From Lachnospiraceae bacterium UBA1729 (GTDB lineage Bacteria > Bacillota > Clostridia > Lachnospirales > Lachnospiraceae), in NCBI GenBank assembly GCA_002315945.1, contig DCIJ01000005.1:1-31236 (forward strand): a stretch of 31,236 bases of DNA, given 5' to 3'. Numbering within the stretch: the first letter of the stretch is position 1; each line of letters begins with the position of its first letter. Position numbers and translations under genes: made by a program. The notes beneath the pieces were generated by a model. It saw only the letters and a list, made by a program, of their open reading frames with translations, was not told the origin of the DNA and ran no database searches. This document shows positions 1-8,464 of this stretch, in pieces.

Positions 1-17
1 ATAGAGAGTAGGTAAGA

Positions 18-1631
18 ATGATAAAACAAAAATATCAGGTATTAGTTGCAGATGATGAATACTGGATTAGAGAAAAATTCCGCAGCATTATTAAATGGGA
101 GGAATATGGCCTGGAATTTATGGAGCCCGTGGAAAATGGCGAAGAAGTTTTGAAGTGCTGTCAGGAAAACACCCCGGATATCTTAATCACCGATATCAAT
201 ATGCCCTTTATCAATGGGGTGGATCTGATTAGACAGATACAGGAAAAATATCCTGAAATCATCTGCTTTGTAGTCAGTGGCTATGATGATTTTGAATATG
301 TGAAGGATTCCCTAATGGCAGGTGCCATCAACTATCTGCTAAAGCCTGTGAGCAAAATCGATCTGGTGGCGGCTCTTTCGGCAGCCCTTGAAAAAATAGG
401 CAAGAGGGAAAAAGATTTAGAGCAGATTTTGAAGACATCTGCGCTGATTCAGGACAGGGAAATGTCTCTGTTGGTTGAAAAAGAGCCGGTGCTTTTTGCC
501 CCTACCATGATTGTTACTGGCAGCATGGAAAATGCGGGTTATAGCATGATGCTCATAAAAATTCATAATCTGGCGGCCATCATGGAAGCAAATCATTATG
601 ATATGAATGCTATTTCCTATCATATCAAGAGCAGAATCAGAGAGCTGGCAGGCAATGAAAAGCTGCTGGTATTTAATTATATTTTTCGTTCCAACGAATT
701 TATCATAGTGACCAACCTGGAGGTGGAAAGCCAACAACATCTGGCCACCCAGATTATTGCGGAAGCAAAAAATAAGTGGGACAGTATTGTAACCATAGCT
801 GTGTCTGAACATGCCTATACCATGGATTCCCTGAATGAGGCTTATCTGCAGAGTGTCTCGGTGCTAATGACCAGACCCTATTGTAGGGAAAGTGTTGTGA
901 TTTTTTACAATAAGGAAAAAGAAAAAACCGGGAAAAATGTGGACAGTCCCATGACCAGCGAGCATGAGATGCGGATCAAAAGTCTGATAAAAAATGGAAA
1001 TGAAAGAGCACTGCAGTCACTGGTTGGAGAAGAGATAGGACTGGCCCGCATTGAGCAGGAAAAGTGGGAATATCTGAAGGTAAGGCAGACTGTAAAAAGG
1101 ATCTGTAATATTTTTATGGAAGCGGCCCAGCAGCAAAATGAGAACCAGGAAAATAACTTTGATCTGGTACTTGAGCTGGAGCACATGGCAGAAATTACTG
1201 ATCGAAGTGTTGAAAAGATGGATATGGACAGGCTGCTTGAACTGCTGGAGGAATTTGTCCGTATTGTTTTATCCCAGCAGAAAAAAAGTGACTCAGGATC
1301 AACCAGAGAAATTATGCAGCAGGCAGTGAACTTTGTAGACCAGTATTATTATGAAGAGCTTTCCCTGTCTGCGTTATCAGAAAAATTTGGCATAGACAGC
1401 TCTTATTTTTCAAAAATGTTCAAAGCTCAGACCGGAGAAAACCTGATGCTTTATATAGCTCACAAGCGAATTGAGAGGGCAAAACAGCTCATGAAGCAGG
1501 GAAATACAAATCTGACAGAGATTGCATATCTGGTGGGATATGATGACTATACCTATTTCAACAGAGTATTTAGAAAATGTGAAGGAATGAGTCCAAGAGA
1601 TTTCCAAAAAAGTGCAAGTGATGTTTCCTAA
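18..1631 (+). CDS. YesN/AraC-type two-component response regulator
   Basis: A 537-residue DNA-binding response regulator. The receiver domain covers about residues 5-122 and keeps the acidic pair D12/D13, phospho-acceptor D59 (in TDINMP), S87 and K109 (in LLKP). A long middle region (about 130-425) has no recognised motif. The C-terminus (about 430-533) is an AraC-type double helix-turn-helix, with SSYFSKMFKAQTGE and the family ending YFNRVFRKCEGMSPRDF. In this family such regulators are activated by a sensor kinase and switch on sugar uptake genes. The partner kinase is probably just outside the window: bases 1-15 could be the last codons of an upstream gene (IESR, stop). The next gene is a sugar-binding lipoprotein on the same strand, so control of the alpha-galactoside uptake genes is a reasonable inference. 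Start is the first ATG after AGGTAAG. Confidence 0.93.
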   Translation: MIKQKYQVLVADDEYWIREKFRSIIKWEEYGLEFMEPVENGEEVLKCCQENTPDILITDINMPFINGVDLIRQIQEKYPEIICFVVSGYDDFEYVKDSLMAGAINYLLKPVSKIDLVAALSAALEKIGKREKDLEQILKTSALIQDREMSLLVEKEPVLFAPTMIVTGSMENAGYSMMLIKIHNLAAIMEANHYDMNAISYHIKSRIRELAGNEKLLVFNYIFRSNEFIIVTNLEVESQQHLATQIIAEAKNKWDSIVTIAVSEHAYTMDSLNEAYLQSVSVLMTRPYCRESVVIFYNKEKEKTGKNVDSPMTSEHEMRIKSLIKNGNERALQSLVGEEIGLARIEQEKWEYLKVRQTVKRICNIFMEAAQQQNENQENNFDLVLELEHMAEITDRSVEKMDMDRLLELLEEFVRIVLSQQKKSDSGSTREIMQQAVNFVDQYYYEELSLSALSEKFGIDSSYFSKMFKAQTGENLMLYIAHKRIERAKQLMKQGNTNLTEIAYLVGYDDYTYFNRVFRKCEGMSPRDFQKSASDVS

Positions 1632-1707
1632 ATTGTCCTAACAGGACATTTGGTAAGTGGAATATCATAGGATCATCACAAAAACACATTTAATTGGGAG
1701 GTTACTT

Positions 1708-3045
1708 ATGAAGAGAAAAATTGTAAGCCTTGTATTGGGCACAACAATGATCGCATCCTTACTTTCAGGCTGTGGTCAGGCAGCAGCGGAAGCACCTGCA
1801 GCGGAAGCACCAGCAGCAAGTGAAGAGGCAGCTAAGGAAGAAGCACCTGCAGTAGAGATGGATTCTGATGAGCAGGTTACTCTTACTATTCTGGCTGGTC
1901 AGTCAACAACAGATGCAGGTATCGAGGATATGATCGACGAAGCTATGACTAAGAAATATCCAAACATTACCCTTGAATGGGAATGTGTAGGCTGGGACGG
2001 AGAGTTCCATCCCAAGATGCAGCAGTATCTGCAGACTGGTGTTCCTGATATTATCATTGGTAAGGGTCAGGATGTTGCAACCTATTCAAGTCTTGGCATT
2101 TTAAATGAAATTGATTCTGCTTATACAGACAAGGTTCTGGAAGCAGCTAATGGAAATGTAACTTTTGACAACAAGATCTATGGTCTGGTGTACAACGCAT
2201 TATATCAGGGCGTTTACTACAACAGAAATATGTTCAAGGAAAACGGTTGGGAGATTCCCAAAACACAGGAAGACCTGCAGAATATTATTGATGACTGCAA
2301 GGCTAAAGGAATTGTTCCTTTCGCATCTCACATGGTTGATACATGGTCAATCGGTAATGTTACAATGCAGTTCATGATGAATGATGTATTTAACAACAAC
2401 CCAGCTTGGGGTGATGATTTCAGAGCTGGCAAGACAAGCTTCTCAACTGATACAGCTGCACAGACCTGCTACAACTACAACAAGTTGATCTATGATAACA
2501 CCTTCCCTGAGACCTTCTCATTAGAGCAGACAGAATGTGATGCCAAGATGGTTACTGGCGAAGCAGCCATGAAGGTATCTGGTTCATGGTCAATTCAGAA
2601 CTTCCTTGATATTGATGAAAACTTTGATTTCGGCGTATTCCCATTCCCTAACCAGACTGGTGATTCCAAGCTGATCTTCGAGCCCAACATCGCAATCATG
2701 ACTTCTGCTACAACAGAGCATCAGGATGCAGTAAACGCATTCCTGGATGTAATGACATCTGACAAAGATCTGGCAGTAGAAATCTATGACTACACCAAGA
2801 CAGCTTCTATGTTAAAGGATGTTACACCTACCTTCACAAATCCCAGCCAGAGCGATATCGACGCTTACGCTGCAGCTGGTATGATCGTGGATGTTAACCT
2901 TGGTAACAACCAGTTAGTATGGGGCGGATTCCAGGATGAAAACGCTTCTGATATCGGAGCTTGGTTACAGGGTGATGAATCCTTTGAAGATGCATTAAAG
3001 GCATCAGATGGCAGAGCAGCTGTAAGCTCTTCCGCATCAAACTAA
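1708..3045 (+). CDS. ABC sugar-binding lipoprotein (CUT1 family)
   Basis: A 445-residue extracellular solute-binding lipoprotein. The N-terminus MKRKIVSLVLGT is a lipoprotein signal with lipobox LSGC, so C22 is the lipidated residue after cleavage. An Ala/Glu-rich linker (about 24-50) tethers the family 1 binding domain, which has typical patterns such as YNALYQGVYYNRNMFKENGW and FDFGVFPFP. The open frame extends upstream to 1657, but the ATG at 1708 has a good GGGAGG site and gives the proper signal peptide, so it is preferred. Two permeases follow. A small hairpin (TGTCCT/AGGACA, 1634-1648) separates it from the regulator gene. The likely ligand, alpha-galactosides, is inferred only from the downstream alpha-galactosidase. 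Confidence 0.92.
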   Translation: MKRKIVSLVLGTTMIASLLSGCGQAAAEAPAAEAPAASEEAAKEEAPAVEMDSDEQVTLTILAGQSTTDAGIEDMIDEAMTKKYPNITLEWECVGWDGEFHPKMQQYLQTGVPDIIIGKGQDVATYSSLGILNEIDSAYTDKVLEAANGNVTFDNKIYGLVYNALYQGVYYNRNMFKENGWEIPKTQEDLQNIIDDCKAKGIVPFASHMVDTWSIGNVTMQFMMNDVFNNNPAWGDDFRAGKTSFSTDTAAQTCYNYNKLIYDNTFPETFSLEQTECDAKMVTGEAAMKVSGSWSIQNFLDIDENFDFGVFPFPNQTGDSKLIFEPNIAIMTSATTEHQDAVNAFLDVMTSDKDLAVEIYDYTKTASMLKDVTPTFTNPSQSDIDAYAAAGMIVDVNLGNNQLVWGGFQDENASDIGAWLQGDESFEDALKASDGRAAVSSSASN

Positions 3046-3062
3046 ATTAGAAAAAAATCTTT

Positions 3063-3097
3063 ATGGCTGCTGCAAAATTGTTGTAGCAGCCATTTTT
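3063..3097 (+). terminator. Hairpin terminator/attenuator between binding protein and permeases
   Basis: Stem ATGGCTGCTGC (3063-3073) pairs with GTAGCAGCCAT (3083-3093) with one G-U pair, followed by a short T run. It lies 17 bases after the binding-protein stop and before the first permease. A leaky terminator here would give more binding protein than permease, a common arrangement in such operons. Confidence 0.75.
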
Positions 3098-3118
3098 ATA
3101 CCTATCATAAGGAGAAAA

Positions 3119-4018
3119 ATGAAAGCATTACAAGGAACCCGACCAGGTGGCATGGAGAGAAAACTATTTAAACAGTATCTGATTATGGTGCTTCCTGGAT
3201 TTATTATTTTTACAGTAGGACTTATCATACCGACACTGCTGGCATTCAGATATTCCCTTACCAGCTGGGATGGACTATCTGCCCAGAAGCCCTTTGTTGG
3301 TTTTGGAAATTATCTTTCATTAATGAAGGATAAAAACTTTTTACAGGCCTGGTGGTTCACCATCAAATTTACAATAGGAAATACCATTATTCAGAATGTG
3401 ATGGCCCTGGGATTTGCAGTGGCTTTGGATAGCGGGCTCAAGGGACAGAAGATATACAGAACCGTATTTTTCATGCCCTGCCTTGTAAGCTCTGTCATTG
3501 TAGGTTTTATCTGGCTCAAAATGTTCTGTAATGTATTGCCGGAATTTAATGAGCTGTTTGGCACTAACATCAACTTCCTGCTATTTGGCAGCAGCAGTAC
3601 AGTTCTATCAGGACTTCTGATTGCCAACAACTGGCAGTGGGTAGGCTACTGGATGCTTATTTATCTGGCAGGACTGCAGTCTATTCCGGCAGAACTGTAT
3701 GAAGCGGCAAAAGTGGACGGGGCAAATGCCCTGCAGCGTTTTAAAAACGTAACTCTGCCTATGCTGGCTCCATCCATCACTATCTGTATCGTAGGAATTA
3801 CGACAGGCTCACTAAAGGTATATGATCTCCTGTTATCCTCCACTGGAGGCGGACCGGGCAGATCCTCTACCTCGGTCATTCTTCAGACCTATAATACAGC
3901 AATTACGGGCAAACAGTTTGGATATGGATCTTCCATGTCAGTATCGCTGATTATGGCACTTTTACTGGTAGCTATGGTGCAGGTAAAGGCCCTGAAATCA
4001 AAGGAGGTTCAGCAGTAA
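3119..4018 (+). CDS. ABC sugar permease, MalF/UgpA-like
   Basis: A 299-residue inner-membrane permease of the CUT1 sugar transporters. About six hydrophobic segments are visible; the first begins near residue 19 (YLIMVLPGFIIFTVGL). The conserved EAA loop that contacts the ATPase is present near residues 189-215 (IPAELYEAAKVDGANA). ATG follows GGAG at 3111. Its stop codon overlaps the next start by one base (TAATG), so the two permeases are co-translated. No ATPase gene lies in this operon; in many Firmicutes a shared MsmK-type ATPase elsewhere serves such systems. Confidence 0.93.
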   Translation: MKALQGTRPGGMERKLFKQYLIMVLPGFIIFTVGLIIPTLLAFRYSLTSWDGLSAQKPFVGFGNYLSLMKDKNFLQAWWFTIKFTIGNTIIQNVMALGFAVALDSGLKGQKIYRTVFFMPCLVSSVIVGFIWLKMFCNVLPEFNELFGTNINFLLFGSSSTVLSGLLIANNWQWVGYWMLIYLAGLQSIPAELYEAAKVDGANALQRFKNVTLPMLAPSITICIVGITTGSLKVYDLLLSSTGGGPGRSSTSVILQTYNTAITGKQFGYGSSMSVSLIMALLLVAMVQVKALKSKEVQQ

Positions 4019-4887
4019 TGAGTTTCTTAAAAAAGAAGCCTCTTGAAGAGGCAACAAAACAGAAATATACGATGGCTACCTTTGGGGCGCAGCTGGGCAT
4101 GAGCATTATGGCAATACTGTACCTCGTTCCGCTGTTCATGGTATTTAACTATTCCTTTAAGACAAAAAAGGAACTGTACTTAACCAGTGCGTTGAGCCTT
4201 CCAAAGGCTGTTCAGTGGGCCAACTATAAGAAAGCATTTTCAAAGCTGAACCTGACAACCACTTTTACCAACACTTTTTTATATACACTTATTTCAGTAC
4301 TGATTCTGGCATTGTTATGCTCGGCAACAGCCTGGGCCATCGCCAGATGTAAGGCAAAATTCTTCAAGTTCTGCTATGTGTATTTCCTGGTTGGTATTCT
4401 GATTCCATCACAGGCATTATTCCTGCCAATATATGTGATTGGATACAAATTGCACCTGACAAATACCAGATATGGAATCATATTCATGTATATTGCGACA
4501 GGAATTTCCTTTGGTGTATTTTTAATGACAAGTTTTATGTCAACCGTTCCTATCGAGCTGGAGGAGGCAGCCAGAATTGACGGGTGCAGTGTATTTCGTA
4601 CCTACTTCACAATCGTTATGCCGTTGTTAAAGCCTGCCATGGCCACCCTGATTATTATGCAGTCCTTCCAGATATGGAATGACTATCTGCTGGCCAGCCT
4701 GTATGTGAGCAAAAAAGACCTGAAGACCTTAACTGTAGTTATCCAGGGTCTGTTTTCGTCCCAGACCAGCGACTATACGACAGCCATGGCTGCCATTGTA
4801 ATTTCGGTGCTGCCAATTGCGGTACTTTTCCTAAGTCTGCAGAAATATTTTATCAAAGGTATGACAGTAGGCGCAGTCAAGGGCTAG
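4018..4887 (+). CDS. ABC sugar permease, MalG/UgpE-like
   Basis: A 289-residue partner permease with about six membrane segments. The EAA loop is clear near residues 176-205 (VPIELEEAARIDGCS, then VMPLLKP). The C-terminus QKYFIKGMTVGAVKG is the usual ending of MalG-type CUT1 permeases. It forms the membrane channel with the preceding permease and the lipoprotein at 1708. It is translationally coupled to the upstream gene by the TAATG overlap. Confidence 0.94.
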   Translation: MSFLKKKPLEEATKQKYTMATFGAQLGMSIMAILYLVPLFMVFNYSFKTKKELYLTSALSLPKAVQWANYKKAFSKLNLTTTFTNTFLYTLISVLILALLCSATAWAIARCKAKFFKFCYVYFLVGILIPSQALFLPIYVIGYKLHLTNTRYGIIFMYIATGISFGVFLMTSFMSTVPIELEEAARIDGCSVFRTYFTIVMPLLKPAMATLIIMQSFQIWNDYLLASLYVSKKDLKTLTVVIQGLFSSQTSDYTTAMAAIVISVLPIAVLFLSLQKYFIKGMTVGAVKG

Positions 4888-4919
4888 TGGTGAATTAGAA
4901 CAGATTTCTTAGGGGGGAA

Positions 4920-4985
4920 TTGTTTCAACAGGGCAGGTTCCTTATGTTGGGATTGTTAAAATAGGGCAGTTTCCTCAGGTTAGGA
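4920..4985 (+). repeat. Tandem 33-bp repeat upstream of the alpha-galactosidase
   Basis: Two adjacent 33-base units (4920-4952 and 4953-4985) share the core AGGGCAGNTTCCTNANGTT followed by GGA or AGGA. The second unit supplies the ribosome binding site of the next gene. It looks like a local duplication of a leader sequence, with no recognised regulator site. Confidence 0.6.
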
Positions 4986-4992
4986 GAAAAAA

Positions 4993-7296
4993 ATGAGTAA
5001 ATTAATCAAGGCATATTCTATGGGGGATATGCAGGCGATATATATTTTAAATGAAGAAAATCATAATCCGGAGCTTGTGCTTTTGCCCCAGGGCGCAGAG
5101 TATGTGGATCAGGATGAGAAAAAAGAAAAGCCATATACAGACAATCTGGTGCAGGTGAAAATCCTGGGTGATACCTACATGGGAGGTTATGCACCTGGTG
5201 TTACCATGCGCCAGAGTCCAACCACGCTGGGTTTCAAATATGTGGGGCAGGAAATTGTTGAGGATGCAGGTGACAACAGTGGCACGTATTGCACCGTCAC
5301 AGCACCCGGCGCAGCAGACCGCATCACCATAGCACCCGGCGCCGCAGACCGCATCACCATAGCACCCAGTGGCGCAGCACCCGGCGCAGCAGACTGCATC
5401 GCCGCAGCACCCGGCGCCACAGCACCCGGCGCCGTAAGGAATATCATCACAACGCTGGCAGATGACAGAGGCTACGAAATCAGACATCATCTCCGTTATG
5501 TTGAGGGTGAGAAGGCCTTTAGGATATATACAGAATTTGAAAATAAGACTACTGAAAAAGTCGGTATAGAACTGCTGTCCAGCTTTTCTCTCGGTAAGAT
5601 TTCTCCACTTATGGAGGGAGATGGATATGGGACAATTAAGCTGCATAGAGTTCGCTCTGTATGGAGTATGGAGGGCAGAGTTGAGACCATATCATTAGAG
5701 GATCTGCAGCTGGAGCCATCCTGGGGAGGACACGCTGTCCGCTGTGAGAGATTTGGATGCGTGGGTTCGTTGCCGGTAAACAGATATTTTCCATGTGCAG
5801 TTGTTGAAGATACCAGGAATCAGCTTTTTTGGGGAGCACAGCTTGCCCATAATGCCTCCTGGCAGATGGAAGTCTATCGACGTGGTGACTATGTGCAGTT
5901 ATCGGGTGGACTGGCTGACAGAGAATTTGGCCACTGGCTAAAATATGTGGAGCCAGGAGAGATTTTTGTCACACCTGAAGCCATAGTATCAGTATGCCAA
6001 AGTTCTGACCCGGATGTGATATATCAGAGACTTACCAGTGAACTGTTGGCTACTTTTAAAATGGGGCCAGCAAGTGAGCAGTCTCTTCCCATGATTTTTA
6101 ATGAGTATTGTACCACCTGGGGAGATCCCTCCCACGAAAATCTAAAAGGCATTGTGTCTGCAATCAAGGGAAAACCCTTTGACTATTTTATTATAGACTG
6201 TGGCTGGTACAGAGAGAAAAATGTACCCTGGGATATCTCCATGGGTGATTACGAACCTTCAGAAGATTTGTACCCACAGGGACTTGCGTATACGGTTAAT
6301 CAGATTCATGATGCTGGATTCAAGGCCGGAATATGGTTTGAGATAGATAATGTGGGTTCTGCATCCAAGGCATATCAGAGAGAGGACATGCTGTTGCAAA
6401 GAGATGGCAGGCCTGTAACTACCACCATGCGCAGGTTCTGGGATCTGCGTCAGGAAAAGGTGCAGGAGTATCTGGCGGACAAGGTTATTGGTACTCTGAA
6501 AAAATATGGTCTGGACTATATGAAGATAGACTGTAACGATACAGTGGGAATTGGATGTGATGGGGCTGAATCCTTAGGAGAGGGACTTCGCCAGAATCAG
6601 AGAGCATCCATAGATTTTTTAAGAAGAGTAAAAGAAGAGTGTCCGGGAATTATTCTGGAGAACTGTGCTTCTGGTGGTCACAAATTAGAGCCACTTATGA
6701 TGTCTCTGTGTTCTATGGCATCTTTTTCAGATGCTCATGAGTGTGAAGAAATTCCAATCATTGCTGCCAATGTGCATCGTGTGATTTTGCCGGCTCAGAG
6801 CCAGATTTGGGCGGTTATCAGAGAAGATGATTCACTAAAGAGAATCGCCTACTCTGTAGCAAATACTTTTTTGGGAAGAATGTGCATATCAGGCGATGTT
6901 CATAAGTTGTCTTCAGAACAGTGGAAGGTTATTGATGAGGGCATGGCATTTTATCAGAAGATTGCCCCAGTGATAAAAGAGGGCTTTACATCCTTCTATG
7001 GAAGTACAATCGTAAGCTACAGGCATCCCGAAGGCTGGCAGGGTGTGCTGCGTCAGGGAACTACAGAAGAAAATGGTAATCAGGCCTTTCTGTTGCTACA
7101 TGGCTTCAATAATATTAAGGGCAGCACGGTGCAGGTGGAATTACCTGCTTGCTATGAGGTTGTTGAGTACTATTCCTACTGCCAGGAGGAAATCAAGATA
7201 ACGGGAAATATCCTGGAATACACCTTCCATGATGATATGGAAGCGGTGGCTGTTATTTTGAACCAGGGGGACGGGGTTGGTGGTTCATTTTCCTAG
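4993..7296 (+). CDS. Alpha-galactosidase, GH36-like (clan GH-D), with repeat insertion
   Basis: A 767-residue cytoplasmic glycoside hydrolase (no signal peptide) that probably releases galactose from imported alpha-galactosides. The N-terminal beta-rich domain is followed by a catalytic barrel (about 370-690). The likely nucleophile is D513 in YMKIDCND and the likely acid/base is D580 in FSDAHECEE; the family-typical GFKAGIWFE lies near 450. Two oddities stand out. Residues about 104-148 are a low-complexity run of five-residue units (APGAA, DRITI) encoded by a 15-bp-period GC-rich DNA repeat, absent from what I know of the family. The last residues (NQGDGVGGSFS) and the stop are encoded by an intergenic palindromic repeat, so the native C-terminus was replaced or extended. 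ATG follows TAGGAG. The GH36 subgroup and exact substrate cannot be settled by eye. Confidence 0.88.
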   Translation: MSKLIKAYSMGDMQAIYILNEENHNPELVLLPQGAEYVDQDEKKEKPYTDNLVQVKILGDTYMGGYAPGVTMRQSPTTLGFKYVGQEIVEDAGDNSGTYCTVTAPGAADRITIAPGAADRITIAPSGAAPGAADCIAAAPGATAPGAVRNIITTLADDRGYEIRHHLRYVEGEKAFRIYTEFENKTTEKVGIELLSSFSLGKISPLMEGDGYGTIKLHRVRSVWSMEGRVETISLEDLQLEPSWGGHAVRCERFGCVGSLPVNRYFPCAVVEDTRNQLFWGAQLAHNASWQMEVYRRGDYVQLSGGLADREFGHWLKYVEPGEIFVTPEAIVSVCQSSDPDVIYQRLTSELLATFKMGPASEQSLPMIFNEYCTTWGDPSHENLKGIVSAIKGKPFDYFIIDCGWYREKNVPWDISMGDYEPSEDLYPQGLAYTVNQIHDAGFKAGIWFEIDNVGSASKAYQREDMLLQRDGRPVTTTMRRFWDLRQEKVQEYLADKVIGTLKKYGLDYMKIDCNDTVGIGCDGAESLGEGLRQNQRASIDFLRRVKEECPGIILENCASGGHKLEPLMMSLCSMASFSDAHECEEIPIIAANVHRVILPAQSQIWAVIREDDSLKRIAYSVANTFLGRMCISGDVHKLSSEQWKVIDEGMAFYQKIAPVIKEGFTSFYGSTIVSYRHPEGWQGVLRQGTTEENGNQAFLLLHGFNNIKGSTVQVELPACYEVVEYYSYCQEEIKITGNILEYTFHDDMEAVAVILNQGDGVGGSFS
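5301..5435 (+). repeat. In-frame GC-rich repeat expansion, 15-bp period
   Basis: AGCACCC starts recur at 5301, 5331, 5361, 5376, 5406 and 5421, all spaced by 15 or 30 bases, making nine 15-bp units. Two 30-bp units differ by one base. The period is five codons, so reading frame is kept and the protein gains 45 residues rich in Ala, Pro and Gly. Base composition is much more GC-rich than the surrounding gene. The minus strand is also open across it. Confidence 0.85.
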
Positions 7297-7333
7297 GTAC
7301 AAAAGTGACCCTAGAACCTCGTTCCCTGGTTTA
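7259..7333. repeat. Palindromic repeat A1, overlapping the alpha-galactosidase end
   Basis: TGAACCAGGGGGACGGGGTT begins the left arm and a degenerate right arm ends CCCTGGTTTA. The left arm encodes the final residues of the alpha-galactosidase; the loop gives its TAG stop. Arms are less perfect than in copies B1, E or F, so this copy has decayed. Confidence 0.85.
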
Positions 7334-7357
7334 CCGCTGGTTCGCTTTGGCAAAAAA

Positions 7358-7427
7358 TGACCCTAGAACCCCGTCCCCCGGGTTCACTTTGGCAAAAATG
7401 ACCCTAGAACCCCGTCCCCCGGGTTCA
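7358..7427. repeat. Two single-arm repeats A2 and A3
   Basis: Two near-identical 29-base arms (7358-7386 and 7399-7427) share the core CCCTAGAACCCCGTCCCC and end GGGTTCA. Each is preceded by TTTGGCAAAAA, so the duplicated unit is 41 bp. They lie between the decayed palindrome A1 and the promoter of the riboswitch operon. Confidence 0.85.
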
Positions 7428-7429
7428 TC

Positions 7430-7458
7430 TTGCGCATGGCACATTGTTTTGATAAAAT
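7430..7458 (+). promoter_or_regulatory. Putative promoter of the riboswitch operon
   Basis: TTGCGC (7430-7435), a 17-base spacer and TAAAAT (7453-7458) resemble a housekeeping promoter. Transcription would start about 65-70 bases before the aptamer. Assigned by eye. Confidence 0.45.
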
Positions 7459-7517
7459 GGTAGCTGACAATATTAATATTTCGATATGTGTGTTTGATGC
7501 CTTCAGAAGTAGATCGA

Positions 7518-7606
7518 CTGGATGCGGAGCGCACTCTGGAGACACCGCAAGGGACCGAAGGGGCAAGGACTGATAGTCTGAATCTCTCAGGTAAAAGGAC
7601 AGAGTT
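7518..7606 (+). ncRNA. Glycine riboswitch aptamer
   Basis: The core 7534-7604 matches the glycine riboswitch pattern: CTCTGGAGA at the 5' side, ACCGAAGGGGCAA in the middle (from about 7553), and ATCTCTCAGGTAAAAGGA then CAGAG at the 3' side. CTCT (7534-7537) pairs with AGAG (7601-7604) as the closing stem. Only one full aptamer is visible. In known singletons the missing partner is often a short 'ghost' helix; the preceding 7510-7533 segment might be that but I could not confirm it. An intrinsic terminator follows at 7642, so control is probably by transcription attenuation. Confidence 0.88.
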
Positions 7607-7641
7607 AAATTAATAATCAGATTGATTATAATTAAATTTTT

Positions 7642-7673
7642 AAGGTGTACTTCTAGCGAGGTACACCTTTTTT
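7642..7673 (+). terminator. Riboswitch expression-platform terminator
   Basis: AAGGTGTAC (7642-7650) pairs perfectly with GTACACCTT (7661-7669), followed by a T run to 7673. It lies 38 bases after the glycine aptamer and 60 before the first coding sequence. A small hairpin TAATCA/TGATTA (7614-7628) lies between. I could not see an antiterminator, so I cannot say whether glycine turns the operon on or off. Confidence 0.82.
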
Positions 7674-7732
7674 CTATTAAGAACATCAAAGACATATCTC
7701 GAGCCAAACAAGAGAACAAGGAGAGAAAGAGT

Positions 7733-8452
7733 ATGAGCGCAATGGAAATTGCAAACAGCCCGATCATGTGGGGGGCATGTGGTCTAGCAGTCGCAGTCGT
7801 ATTAGCACAGGCATTGATTTTTGCCAAGAATGCCTACAAGGCAGGGGAGAAGGTTGGTCTTACCAAAAATCAGATGAACAAGGCCATGAAGAGTTCAGCC
7901 ATTACATCTATTGGTCCCTCTGTGGTTATCCTGTCCGGTATGTTATCTCTGCTGATTACAGTAGGTGGCCCTATTGCCTGGATGCGTCTGTCAATGATTG
8001 GATCAGTTATGTTCGAGGCACTGGCAGCAGGTATTGGTACCAACGTGGTGGGTGTTACTCTTGGAACTGATGTGCTGACAGAGGAAGCTCTTGGTATGGC
8101 TCTGTGGACCATGATTCTGTGTTCTATCGGCTGGGTTATCTTTGCCACTTTTTCAGCCAACAGAATGGACAAGATTCAGAATAAAATCTCTGGTGGTGAC
8201 ACCAAGAAGCTGATAAAAATTTCCACCGGTGCTGTCATCGGTGTGTTCTGCGCAATGGGCGGTCAGCATCTGACAAAAGTATATGATTTTAAGGCAGGTG
8301 CTTTTAACCTGAATCCAAATGCAGTGGCATGTCTTGCCGGTGCAGTAGTGATGTTTATCATGGTTAATATTTCCAAAAAATTCCCGGCAATCAAGGAATG
8401 GAATCTGACAATCTCAATTCTTGTGGCAATGATGATTGCTGCATGCATATAA
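7733..8452 (+). CDS. DUF5058-family membrane protein, putative transporter subunit
   Basis: A 239-residue integral membrane protein with about six hydrophobic segments, recognised as DUF5058-like from its overall pattern (MWGACGLAVAVVLAQALIF, SSAITSIGPSVVILSGML). Function is not established. An open frame extends upstream to 7622, but that part overlaps the riboswitch terminator; ATG 7733 after AAGGAG is the real start. It is the first gene of a glycine-riboswitch operon and is followed by another membrane protein and two M20 amidohydrolases. Import of a small peptide or N-acyl amino acid, cleaved inside by the hydrolases, is inferred from context. Confidence 0.8.
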   Translation: MSAMEIANSPIMWGACGLAVAVVLAQALIFAKNAYKAGEKVGLTKNQMNKAMKSSAITSIGPSVVILSGMLSLLITVGGPIAWMRLSMIGSVMFEALAAGIGTNVVGVTLGTDVLTEEALGMALWTMILCSIGWVIFATFSANRMDKIQNKISGGDTKKLIKISTGAVIGVFCAMGGQHLTKVYDFKAGAFNLNPNAVACLAGAVVMFIMVNISKKFPAIKEWNLTISILVAMMIAACI

Positions 8453-8464
8453 AGGAGGCAGGAC

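Noticed and set aside
5047..5646. Minus-strand 199-codon frame rich in Cys, Gly and Ala
   Set aside because: It is the antisense of the alpha-galactosidase; the Cys/Gly-rich pattern comes from the 15-bp repeat read in another frame.
7331..7827. Minus-strand frames of 67 and 147 codons across the repeats and riboswitch
   Set aside because: They are repeat DNA and the antisense of the aptamer, terminator and DUF5058 start; no ribosome site and no sensible protein pattern.
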